Source: Verrucomicrobiota bacterium
Lineage (GTDB): Bacteria; Verrucomicrobiota; Kiritimatiellia; SS1-B-03-39; UBA6053
Assembly (NCBI GenBank): GCA_020831625.1
Contig: JAFIGD010000051.1
Coordinates: 1 to 34,693 of the forward strand
Direction of reading: 5' to 3'
DNA length: 34,693 bases
Shown in pieces: positions 1 to 6,602 of the stretch. Numbering within the stretch: position 1 is the stretch's first letter; each line of letters begins with the position of its first letter. The position numbers and the translations under genes are program-made. The notes under the pieces were generated by a model that was not told the origin of the DNA, searched no databases, and saw only the letters and a program-made list of their open reading frames with translations.

Positions 1-167
1 CGAGTGACGAATGACGAGTGACGAGTGACGAGTGACGAGTGACGAGTGACGAGTGACGAGTGACGAATGACGAGTGTGGAGTGACGAAAGACGAGTGCGA
101 GTGACGAATGACGAGTGACGAATGACGAGTGACGAATGACGAGTGACGAAAGACGAGTGACGAGTGT
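1..167. repeat. Heptanucleotide tandem repeat array (CGARTGA)n
   Basis: Twenty-four head-to-tail units of CGAGTGA or CGAATGA fill this stretch. Variants are CGAAAGA, CGAGTGT, GGAGTGA and one 6-base unit at 92-97. The array is cut by the window edge, so its full length is unknown. Units mostly alternate between the G and A forms after position 98, which suggests 14-bp higher-order duplication. It has no reading frame of interest, no unique spacers and no dyad typical of CRISPR. Heptamer microsatellites of this kind occur between genes in many bacteria. The array contains seven exact copies of GTGACGAA, the reverse complement of the putative operator half-site near 15165-15193. Confidence 0.95.
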
Positions 168-406
168 CGGGAAGGCAAGAGGGTAGCGCCGCCGCCGATG
201 GGACTCGGAATTTGAAGAGATGAGACCTGGCGGCGGGGGCGGTGGGGTATTGGGGGATGGGTTGATGGGAATTCCATCTGAACACCAAAACAGGACCCCA
301 TCACACCGGGTCACACATAAGAGGTCAGGAAGAGAGTTGAGAGCTTGCCACGCGGGACGCGTGGTGATGAAAGCTGTGATATTTTTAACCGCCGGTCATG
401 TTTGTC
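168..406. other. Non-coding spacer upstream of the kinase
   Basis: I see no convincing gene here. A 72-codon frame from 220 is Gly-rich at its start, has no ribosome-binding site and runs across the kinase promoter, so I treat it as chance. The stretch is rich in G runs (about 228-270) and holds one perfect palindrome, annotated separately. Its left edge is the heptamer array. Confidence 0.6.
348..364. repeat. Perfect 7-bp inverted repeat with 3-base loop
   Basis: CCACGCG, then GGA, then CGCGTGG forms a perfect 7-bp stem, extendable outward by G-T pairs and an A-T pair. No T-run follows, so it is not an intrinsic terminator. Its position between genes and its very GC-rich short stem resemble dispersed REP-like palindromes. 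It lies about 40 bp upstream of the kinase -35 box, so a protein-binding role is also possible. Confidence 0.7.
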
Positions 407-436
407 TTGTCGGTTTTGTTTGGGGTGTGCTATTCT
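407..436 (+). promoter_or_regulatory. Extended -10 promoter of the kinase gene, likely leaderless
   Basis: TTGTCG (407-412) and TATTCT (431-436) are separated by 18 bp, and TGC directly precedes the -10 hexamer, giving an extended -10 element. The expected transcription start, about 7 bases after the -10 box, falls at about 443, directly before the ATG at 444. No Shine-Dalgarno sequence lies in between. Confidence 0.6.
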
Positions 437-443
437 GATCCGA

Positions 444-1508
444 ATGAATATGTCAATTTCCTCCGCGCCGTCGTCCAGTCGGGGCTCTTCTTCCGCAAAG
501 CCGGGGGTGGAGCCGTGCTGGGCGTGCGGGACGAAGGTGCGGGTGAGCGGGATGAATCCGCTGGATTTCGCGGTGTGTCCGAACTGCGGGGAGCGGGTGC
601 TGGTGCCGACGGATTTGGATCAGTTCCGGCTGACGCGGTTTCTGGGGCAGGGGGCGATGGGTCGGGTGTATCTGGCGGTGGATCAGACCTTAAACCGTGA
701 GGTGGCGGTAAAGGTGTTGCGGCGGGCGTATTTTTCGAGTCCGAAGATGTGGGGTCAGTTGGAGAAGGAGGCGAAGGCGGCGGGGCGGGTGATGCATCCG
801 CGGGTGGTGCAGGTGTATCGTCTGGGAAAATCGGACAATCGTCCGTACATTGTGATGGAGTTGGTGAACCATCCGACGCTGGAGACGCTGATGAAGGCGG
901 GGCCGATTTCGCTGGACGCGATCCGCCGGATCGCGGTGGATTGCATGGAGGGCTTGCGGGCGGCGGAGGCGACAGGGCTGGTGCACGGAGATGTGAAGCC
1001 GGCGAATATACTGGTGGATGAGCGCAATCACGCGAAAATCGCGGATTTCGGTTTGGCGCGGTTTATCCACCGGGAGCAGTCGGTCGAGCGGTGGGGAACC
1101 CCGTACTACATGGCTCCGGAGAAAGCGAAGCAGGAGCAGGAGGATTTCCGGTCGGATTTATATTCGCTGGGGGCCACGATTTTCCATGTCATGGCGGGCC
1201 GGGCGCCGTTTGAGGGAAAAACGGGGGATGAAGTGATTGAGTTGGCGCTGCGGGATCCCACGCCGTATCTGTCGGATTTCCGCAAGGATTTGCCGAAGGT
1301 GTTTTGCAAGATCGTTTATAAAATGATGGAAAAAAATCCGGACGACCGGTTTGCGTCGTACGATGAGGCGATTGAGGCCTTGCGGGGGGGGCGTCCGATT
1401 CCGGAAACGCGGCGGGGCGTGCGGTCGCCTTTCTGGGCGCGGGTGCGGAGCTTTTTGGTGGAGTCGCCGGCGGAATCGGGAAAGAATCCGCGCCGCGCCG
1501 CCCGTTGA
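444..1508 (+). CDS. Zinc-ribbon Ser/Thr protein kinase (Hanks type)
   Basis: A 354-residue cytosolic protein kinase. Four cysteines (C25, C28, C45, C48) form a CxxC...CPNC zinc ribbon, followed by a kinase domain at about residues 60-345. Visible motifs are the Gly-rich loop LGQGAMGRVY, the VAVK lysine (K90), the catalytic loop HGDVKPAN (D183, N188), DFG at 201-203 and APE at 224-226. The usual HRD arginine is glycine, so it is a non-RD kinase that may not need activation-loop phosphorylation. There is no membrane segment or sensor domain after the kinase, only a basic tail of about 30 residues. I chose ATG 444 because it sits at the predicted transcription start and just before the Ser-rich linker and zinc ribbon; ATG 450 is an alternative. 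The frame is open upstream to 345 but crosses the promoter. It converges on the minus-strand pair with a 4-base gap. Its substrates cannot be told from sequence. Confidence 0.9.
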   Translation: MNMSISSAPSSSRGSSSAKPGVEPCWACGTKVRVSGMNPLDFAVCPNCGERVLVPTDLDQFRLTRFLGQGAMGRVYLAVDQTLNREVAVKVLRRAYFSSPKMWGQLEKEAKAAGRVMHPRVVQVYRLGKSDNRPYIVMELVNHPTLETLMKAGPISLDAIRRIAVDCMEGLRAAEATGLVHGDVKPANILVDERNHAKIADFGLARFIHREQSVERWGTPYYMAPEKAKQEQEDFRSDLYSLGATIFHVMAGRAPFEGKTGDEVIELALRDPTPYLSDFRKDLPKVFCKIVYKMMEKNPDDRFASYDEAIEALRGGRPIPETRRGVRSPFWARVRSFLVESPAESGKNPRRAAR

Positions 1509-1512
1509 GGGG

Positions 1513-1839
1513 TCACGACCTGGGGGCGACGACGGTTTCGGAGCGGTAGCGGCGGCGCGGGGCGGAGGACGCGGGATCGATGATTTCCACCGGTTCTCCG
1601 GTGCCGCGGATGAGTTTGCCTTCGGGCAGAAGCGTCCAGGATTGGCCTTCTTCCCGATAGTAGATCCGGTAGCCGATATTTTTTTCGGTGTTGAGGGTCA
1701 GGCGGACGCCTTGAAGATCGCGGGTGACGAGCAACCGGCTGGGTTGAAGGGCCGGATTCCGGTTTTCCTCCACCCGGACACAGGCGGAGAGGAGGAAAAT
1801 GAAGACCAGGAATAATCGCTTATTCGCCGGTTTCTTCAT
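1513..1839 (-). CDS. Small predicted lipoprotein with beta-sandwich-like tail
   Basis: A 108-residue protein with a lysine-rich start, a hydrophobic stretch and a lipobox LLSAC (C20), so it should be lipid-anchored in the envelope. Its last 60 residues (YRIYYRE, then QSW, LLPEG, GTGEP, IIDP and RYR) resemble the small beta-sandwich often found near the C-terminus of verrucomicrobial surface proteins. This resemblance is from memory. The start is set by the signal peptide; an in-frame ATG at 1887 would put 16 residues before it. It overlaps the end of the upstream minus-strand gene by 20 bases, so the two are probably translated from one message. Function unknown. Confidence 0.7.
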   Translation of the reverse strand: MKKPANKRLFLVFIFLLSACVRVEENRNPALQPSRLLVTRDLQGVRLTLNTEKNIGYRIYYREEGQSWTLLPEGKLIRGTGEPVEIIDPASSAPRRRYRSETVVAPRS

Positions 1840-2512
1840 CGGTATCGGTTCCGGTTTGAGCCCCGTCCCTGCCGGAAACCTGTTCAACGGGTTCGAGGGT
1901 GATAATGGGGCGGAGACCGGGTTCGGGCTCGGTGGGGGCGCGGCGGCGTCCGAAGGGACTGGTGGGCGGCGGCAGGTCGCTGGCCCGGTAGGTGTCGTAC
2001 CAGCTCAGATGCTCGGTGTCGCGGTTGAGGTCCTCGAGTTCGAGGACATAGCGGTTGGCGAGCCAGCGCCAGTCGCGGGGGCGGATGTCGAAGATCCGGC
2101 CGAGGGCGTTGATGATTTCGACGGGGTCATTGGTCTCGATGTTAAGAACCTCCCGGCGGCTCCAGTGGGTGGCCTGTTCTACAAGCCGTTCGACCCGGGG
2201 GGTGGGCTGACCGACAACAATGACGCGCAGGGGATCGCGGCGTAGAAAATTGCCGGACTGATAGGATTCCGCCGGCAGGCGCATCCATGCGGTTCCGTTC
2301 CAGGTGTGCAGGAAGGGCGTCTCCGCCGGGGCGGCGGTGTCGTAGCTGACGAGGAGAACCGGATTAAAGGTTTCAAAATCGCGCGCGATCTGGATCGCGC
2401 CGTGTTGTGCGGGAATCACAAGCACGGAAAAGTCGGTTTCCCGGGGCGCGCGGGCCTGGAGGGAAGCGACGAGGGTGAGTTGAAGGAGAAGTGAGATGGA
2501 CAGGGTACGCAT
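1820..2512 (-). CDS. Exported protein of unknown function
   Basis: A 230-residue protein with a clear signal peptide (basic MRT, leucine-rich core, probable cleavage after LQARA). The mature part has an N-terminal region of alternating hydrophobic strands (FSVLVIPA, VLLVSYD, PLRVIVVG), a WNGTAWMRLP segment and a helical NALGRIFDIRPRDWRWL stretch. The tail is Pro, Arg and acid rich (about 195-230) and probably disordered. It loosely resembles an unnamed secreted family I associate with Verrucomicrobiota. I cannot name a reaction. ATG 2512 is preferred over the in-frame 2572 because it begins the signal peptide. It is first in a two-gene minus-strand unit with the overlapping lipoprotein, and divergent from tpx. 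Confidence 0.7.
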   Translation of the reverse strand: MRTLSISLLLQLTLVASLQARAPRETDFSVLVIPAQHGAIQIARDFETFNPVLLVSYDTAAPAETPFLHTWNGTAWMRLPAESYQSGNFLRRDPLRVIVVGQPTPRVERLVEQATHWSRREVLNIETNDPVEIINALGRIFDIRPRDWRWLANRYVLELEDLNRDTEHLSWYDTYRASDLPPPTSPFGRRRAPTEPEPGLRPIITLEPVEQVSGRDGAQTGTDTDEETGE

Positions 2513-2601
2513 GTTGGGTTCCCGGTTGGGGTTAAAGTCGAAGATTCCAGTAATTTGCAAATGAAACACCAAAGTTCAAACGGAATCAACATCAATTCAA
2601 T

Positions 2602-2629
2602 TTGATTTTACGGGCGGAACCTGCATAGT
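2602..2629 (+). promoter_or_regulatory. Candidate sigma-70 promoter of tpx
   Basis: TTGATT (2602-2607) and CATAGT (2624-2629) with a 16-bp spacer each match four of six consensus bases. A short inverted repeat (ATCAA...TTGAT, 2591-2606) overlaps the -35 box and could be an operator. The AT-rich 2513-2600 segment must also hold the promoter for the minus-strand pair. Confidence 0.4.
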
Positions 2630-2673
2630 GAGTCTCTTCTCTCTAAAATCAACCCGACTCCAAGGAAATTCTC

Positions 2674-3174
2674 ATGGCGAAAATTACGTTTAAAGGCAGT
2701 CCCATTCATACCTGCGGTGAGCTTCCTGCCACAGGCTCCGCCGCTCCGGATTTTGTGCTGTGCGGCGGTGATCTCTCGGATGTCTCTCTGAGTGATTTCG
2801 CGGGAAAAACCGTGATTCTAAATATTGTTCCCAGTTTGGACACCGGGGTCTGTCAGGCTTCGGCCCGGCGCTTCAATGAGATCGCCAGCCGGGTGAAGGA
2901 TGTGAAAATCCTGAATGTGTCGCTGGATTTGCCTTTTGCCCAGGGGCGTTTCTGCGGTTCGGAAAACCTGAATGATGTGATCAATCTTTCGGCGTTCCGC
3001 TCTCCGGAATTCGGGAAAACATACGGCGTGGTCATCGAAGACGGTCCTTTGGCGGGGTTGTTTTCCCGGGCGGTGGTGCTGATCGGCGCGGACGGTAAGG
3101 TGCTCTACAAGGAGCAGGTTCCGGAAATCGCTCAGGAGCCGGCGTATGAAGCGGTTCTGAATCTATTGGGCTGA
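2674..3174 (+). CDS. tpx: Thiol peroxidase (Tpx-type atypical 2-Cys peroxiredoxin)
   Basis: A 166-residue protein, full length for Tpx (E. coli 168). It reduces hydrogen and alkyl peroxides using thioredoxin as electron donor. The active-site motif PSLDTGVCQ carries the peroxidatic cysteine C60, and the FCGSEN loop carries the resolving cysteine C94; both match the Tpx pattern in spacing. The N-terminal MAKITFKG hairpin and TCGELPATG are also typical of the family. AAGGAA at 2662-2667 is a good ribosome-binding site 6 bases from the ATG. The next gene starts 8 bases after the stop, so the two are probably cotranscribed, although a link between peroxide defence and that sensor is not obvious. 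Confidence 0.97.
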   Translation: MAKITFKGSPIHTCGELPATGSAAPDFVLCGGDLSDVSLSDFAGKTVILNIVPSLDTGVCQASARRFNEIASRVKDVKILNVSLDLPFAQGRFCGSENLNDVINLSAFRSPEFGKTYGVVIEDGPLAGLFSRAVVLIGADGKVLYKEQVPEIAQEPAYEAVLNLLG

Positions 3175-3182
3175 CTCCCGGG

Positions 3183-4160
3183 GTGAACATGTCTGAGGCT
3201 TCGGATCCGGTGCCCCCGTTTTTGGATGAAGGGGCCAAGGCGCTCGCCCTGGCCCGGTTTCATGCCGGGCTGGCGCATGATCTGAATAACCGTCTGACCA
3301 CAATTCTGGGAAATTTGCTTCTCTTCGAGAGTCTGTATCCGGATGAGAACGAGGCGTTGACGGACATGCGGTACGCGGCGGAACAGGCCTGTAATCTGGT
3401 TCGGCTGGTGCAGACCTTCAGCAAGCGGGAGCCGCTGCCGCCGCATCCGGTTTCTGTCAATGAGGTCGTCAGGACGCTGCACGATTTATTGCAGCGGCTG
3501 ACGGGGCCGAACTGTCGGGTGTCGGTGGCGCTGTCGGATCGGCCGGTGTATGTGAACGGCGATGAGGGCGCGCTGGAGCAGTTGCTGGTGGAACTGGCGG
3601 GTTGGAGCTTGCATGCCGGCGCGATTTGTTTTCGGGTGGCGGAAGAGGAGGATTGCGCGGTGATTTTCGGGGCGGGGGGCGGTGAGGTGAAGGTTGAAGA
3701 GCGAATTCAATCCCTGCTGGCATATTTTGGCGCGGGGCTGGAACGGGAGGTTTCGGGTTGGCGGATTCGGTTTCCGGCGTGTGAATTTGACGGGGGGGCG
3801 GTGCCCGAGCCTCCGCTTCCGGGCACGGGGCTGAGGGTGTTGCTTGCGGAGGGTGAGCCCTGTTTACGGCGTCACTTGAAGCGGACGTTGGAATCCGAAG
3901 GGTTCGCGGTGACGGATGCGGCGGATGTTATACAGGTGCGGAATTTGTTGGAGACGGACGGGACGTTTGATGTCGCGGCGCTGGATTCCCTTTTGCCGGG
4001 AGGGGGCGTGGACGGTTTGTTGTTGATGGATAATCTTCCCGCTGCGCGGGTGTGGATGACGCCATTCGAGGGCTGGAAAGCTCCCGGGGAGGATTCGATT
4101 CTTCCGAAGCCGTTTATGCCTTCCGCATTACACCGCGCTTTGATGCTTGCATCCGTTTAA
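3183..4160 (+). CDS. Hybrid sensor-kinase-like protein with degenerate ATPase and receiver
   Basis: A soluble 325-residue protein. An H-box (AHDLNNRLTTILGN, H32) begins a dimerisation helix pair at about 25-85, as in cytosolic hybrid kinases with an HDxNN motif. The following region (about 95-210) sits where the ATPase domain should be but lacks a clear N-box asparagine and a DxGxG box, so it may not bind ATP. Residues 220-325 form a receiver-like domain: LLAEGEP at the acid pocket, a phospho-acceptor candidate D268 in ALDSLLPGG, and K309 in PKPF. There is no sensor or membrane segment. It could be a phosphotransfer or scaffold protein. GTG 3183 gives the longest form; ATG 3189 is equally possible since GGGGTGA lies too close to either to decide. 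Confidence 0.7.
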   Translation: MNMSEASDPVPPFLDEGAKALALARFHAGLAHDLNNRLTTILGNLLLFESLYPDENEALTDMRYAAEQACNLVRLVQTFSKREPLPPHPVSVNEVVRTLHDLLQRLTGPNCRVSVALSDRPVYVNGDEGALEQLLVELAGWSLHAGAICFRVAEEEDCAVIFGAGGGEVKVEERIQSLLAYFGAGLEREVSGWRIRFPACEFDGGAVPEPPLPGTGLRVLLAEGEPCLRRHLKRTLESEGFAVTDAADVIQVRNLLETDGTFDVAALDSLLPGGGVDGLLLMDNLPAARVWMTPFEGWKAPGEDSILPKPFMPSALHRALMLASV

Positions 4161-4249
4161 AGAAGATCTATGACGCATTTTGCGCTTTTAAGGCCTCATT
4201 TTAATTCGTTTTGTCACTTTATGATTGTTTTTTAACGCTTTAACCTCCA
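4161..4249 (+). promoter_or_regulatory. Promoter region of the export operon with a possible LytTR half-site
   Basis: This AT-rich gap precedes the seven-gene operon. TATGAT (4220-4225) is a good -10 box, but no good -35 lies 16-18 bp upstream, as expected for an activated promoter. GTTTTGTCACT (4208-4218) differs at one base from GTTTCGTCACT at 15184-15194, the downstream half of the repeat in front of the giant gene. A much weaker copy (7 of 11) lies 21 bp further on. A tiny hairpin (CGCA-TTT-TGCG, 4174-4184) followed by CTTTTA could weakly terminate the upstream tpx unit. Confidence 0.35.
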
Positions 4250-5782
4250 ATGATTCGCGCCATGATCTATAAACATTCCTTATACGTTGTGCTCTCGTTT
4301 TTTGTTATCAATGCTTCAGCCGAAGTGTCGATTCTTGAATTAAGCCTGGCGGACAGCCGGGAGCTGGTGATACGCCAGAATTTGGAAATCGCGTCGCAAC
4401 GTTTGCAGTTACAGGGCGCGCAGGCCTTGTATGAGGGTGAAAAAAGAGCCTTTTGGGAGCCGGTGCTGGTGTTGTCGGGGCAGCGGGAGCGGAATGAGCG
4501 GGAAAACAACACCGAGCAGTTTATCAGTCAGGGTGTGGAGGATTTCGAGGAGACCAACTCGATCTATCAGCTGGCGGTGGAGCAGCCGATCGGAACGGGC
4601 GGGGACCTTCGGTTTTCGTATGTGCTCAGGAACCTGCAGAACAATCTGCGCGAACAGCGGGATCTCGAGGGGATTGAGCGGGAATACGAGGGGTTTATGG
4701 GGCTGGTGTTGACCCAGCCGCTTTTGCGGAACGCGGGGATGAATATGAGCCGGGCGATGATCCGGATGGCGCGGGAGGAATCAGAGGTGGCTTTTCAGGA
4801 ATGGCGGCGTCAGATGATGCAGGCGATTGGCTCGGCGGAGGCGGCGTACTGGGATTTGGAAATTGCGCAGCGGCGGGTGGCTTTGCGCGAGGCTTCGGTT
4901 CGGGTGGCCGAGCAGGTGCTGGAGGACAACCGGGCCCGTTTGGAGGCGGGACGCGGCGCGGAGGTGGAGGTGCAGCAGGCCGAGGCGGGTTTGGCGGTGC
5001 GTCAGACTCAGTTGCTGGAGGCGCGTCAGGCATTGGTGGAATCGTCGAACCGCCTGCGCACCTTCTTTTCGGAGTCCATTCGGGACCGCGGGCTTTTGAT
5101 CCGGGCTTCGGACAGCCCGGAACTGCGCGACATCACCGTGGATCCGCTGCCGCTGTTTGACGAGGCGCTGATGCTGCATCCGGATATTCTGATCCGGAAG
5201 CATCGGCGGGCCCAGCAGGAAATCCGGACGGAATACACCCGGAATCAGCAGCTGCCGGAAGTAAATTTGACCGGCAGCTACGGGTTTAACAGTCTGGGTG
5301 AAACCTCGTCGGACGCGGTTTCGGAGGCCTGGGGCGGGGATTTTGTTTCCTGGTCGGTCGGAATTCAGGTGCGGATGCCGCTGGGGGGCAACGCGAGGGG
5401 TCATGGAGAATATGAGGCGTCCCGTCTGCGCCTCCAGCAGGAGGAAACCGGACTGCGGGCCACGGAAATCGCGTTGATGAACCAGCTTTCGACCAGTGTG
5501 CGCCGGGTGGAAAACAATCTGGCGCAGGCCCGCAATTATCAGCGGGTGGCGGCGTTGAACGCCCAGCTGCTGGAAACGGAGCTGGCCCGGCTGGAGGCGG
5601 GGCAGAGCGACAGCCGCAAGGTGCTGGACACGGAAGAGCGGCTGACGGAGGCGCTGGAGGCGGAGGCCACCAGTGTCACCCGGTTTATGGTGGGACTGTT
5701 GGAACTGGATCTTTCTTCGGGCACTTTGCTGCGCACGCGGGATATGGACCCGATGCTGGCTGAATTGGATGGAGGTCAATAA
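4250..5782 (+). CDS. TolC-like outer membrane factor
   Basis: A 510-residue outer-membrane efflux/export channel subunit; such proteins trimerise to form a beta-barrel with a long periplasmic helical tunnel. A signal peptide (IYKHSLYVVLSFFVINASA) is followed by two related halves rich in long amphipathic helices. The segments around LADSRELVIRQNLEIASQRL and LFDEALMLHPDILIRKHRR are typical OMF repeat starts, and the AEAAYWDLEIAQRRVALREASV helix is also characteristic. Strand segments with alternating aromatics (for example DLRFSYVLRNLQ and VNLTGSYGFN) fit the barrel. ATG 4250 is taken as start; ATG 4262 begins the signal peptide equally well, and neither has a strong ribosome-binding site. It is the first gene of the operon, and two adaptors follow directly, as in type I secretion or tripartite efflux loci. 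Confidence 0.92.
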   Translation: MIRAMIYKHSLYVVLSFFVINASAEVSILELSLADSRELVIRQNLEIASQRLQLQGAQALYEGEKRAFWEPVLVLSGQRERNERENNTEQFISQGVEDFEETNSIYQLAVEQPIGTGGDLRFSYVLRNLQNNLREQRDLEGIEREYEGFMGLVLTQPLLRNAGMNMSRAMIRMAREESEVAFQEWRRQMMQAIGSAEAAYWDLEIAQRRVALREASVRVAEQVLEDNRARLEAGRGAEVEVQQAEAGLAVRQTQLLEARQALVESSNRLRTFFSESIRDRGLLIRASDSPELRDITVDPLPLFDEALMLHPDILIRKHRRAQQEIRTEYTRNQQLPEVNLTGSYGFNSLGETSSDAVSEAWGGDFVSWSVGIQVRMPLGGNARGHGEYEASRLRLQQEETGLRATEIALMNQLSTSVRRVENNLAQARNYQRVAALNAQLLETELARLEAGQSDSRKVLDTEERLTEALEAEATSVTRFMVGLLELDLSSGTLLRTRDMDPMLAELDGGQ

Positions 5783-5783
5783 T

Positions 5784-6602
5784 ATGAAGCGCATTACCGT
5801 GTTGAGGGTTTTGTCCGCGGGTTTTTTGTCCGCCGGGCTGGGTTTCGGAGAAGTCCGTTTCAGCGGCCTGGTGGAGCCGTACCGGGATGTGTTGCTGAGT
5901 TCCGAAGTGGCGGGGCGGATCGCGGAGATCGCCTTTCGCGAAGGGGACCGGGTTGAGGAGGGGGATCTGATTCTGCGTCTGGAGGACCGGGTGGAGGAAC
6001 TGGAGGTGCAGCGGCGTCAGGCGGTGTACAACAATCAGGCGGAACTGATGGCGGCGCGGGAGCGGCTGGCGCTTCTGCGGGACGAACTGGAGGCGACGCG
6101 CGCCCTGGCGGAGCGGACGGGATCGGTCAGCCGTGAGGAATTGAACCGCAAACAATTGGAGACGGTTCTGGGGCAGTTGGAGATTGACCGGCTGGAGCAG
6201 ACGCAGAGTCTGCAGCAGATTGAGTTGCGGATTGCACAGGAGCGGCTGGCGCAGAAGCGGATCATGGCCCCGTTTTCCGGGGTGGTGGCGCAGTTGCCGC
6301 TGGACGAGGGGGAGAGTGTGCAGCCGAATCAGCCGGCGATGCGTCTGGTGGAGGATGAGCGGGCGTTTCTGGTGGTGAATGTGCCCGCGGAACGCGCGCG
6401 GCGGCTGACACTGGGCGAGGAGGTTCAGTTGTTGTTTTTGATGGACGAAAACGTGTCCCGGCGCGGCGAAGTGGCCTTTTTGTCGCCGGTGGTGGATCCG
6501 GCCAGCGGCCTGCGCCGGGTGAAAATGGTGTTTGAGAATGCCGAGCCGAAAGTGGAGCCGGGGATTTCCGGATTCTGGCTGGCCGGGGGTGAGCATGAGT
6601 GA
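5784..6602 (+). CDS. HlyD/RND-type periplasmic adaptor
   Basis: A 272-residue membrane-fusion protein. After a signal-type N-terminus (MKRITVLRVLSAGFLSAG) come a first lipoyl half (about 25-70, EVAGRIAEIAFREGDRVEEGD), a coiled-coil hairpin (about 70-155), a second lipoyl half (IMAPFSGVVAQLPLDEGESV, about 160-185) and a short beta-barrel domain. It is short for the family and lacks most of the membrane-proximal domain. Adaptors of this class bridge an inner-membrane transporter and a TolC channel in the periplasm. GGAGGT at 5771-5776, seven bases before the ATG, is an excellent ribosome-binding site and lies inside the end of the TolC-like gene. The stop overlaps the next start within ATGAGTGA, indicating translational coupling. 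Confidence 0.92.
   Translation: MKRITVLRVLSAGFLSAGLGFGEVRFSGLVEPYRDVLLSSEVAGRIAEIAFREGDRVEEGDLILRLEDRVEELEVQRRQAVYNNQAELMAARERLALLRDELEATRALAERTGSVSREELNRKQLETVLGQLEIDRLEQTQSLQQIELRIAQERLAQKRIMAPFSGVVAQLPLDEGESVQPNQPAMRLVEDERAFLVVNVPAERARRLTLGEEVQLLFLMDENVSRRGEVAFLSPVVDPASGLRRVKMVFENAEPKVEPGISGFWLAGGEHE

Noticed and set aside
1-167. CRISPR-like array
   Set aside because: Units are 7 bases with no unique spacers, so this is a microsatellite.
348-364. Intrinsic terminator
   Set aside because: The stem is good but is not followed by a T-run, and no gene ends just upstream in the window.
220-438. 72-codon plus-strand frame before the kinase
   Set aside because: It starts in a Gly run, lacks a ribosome-binding site and spans the palindrome and the promoter. 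The hydrophobic end is a by-product of the T-rich promoter DNA.
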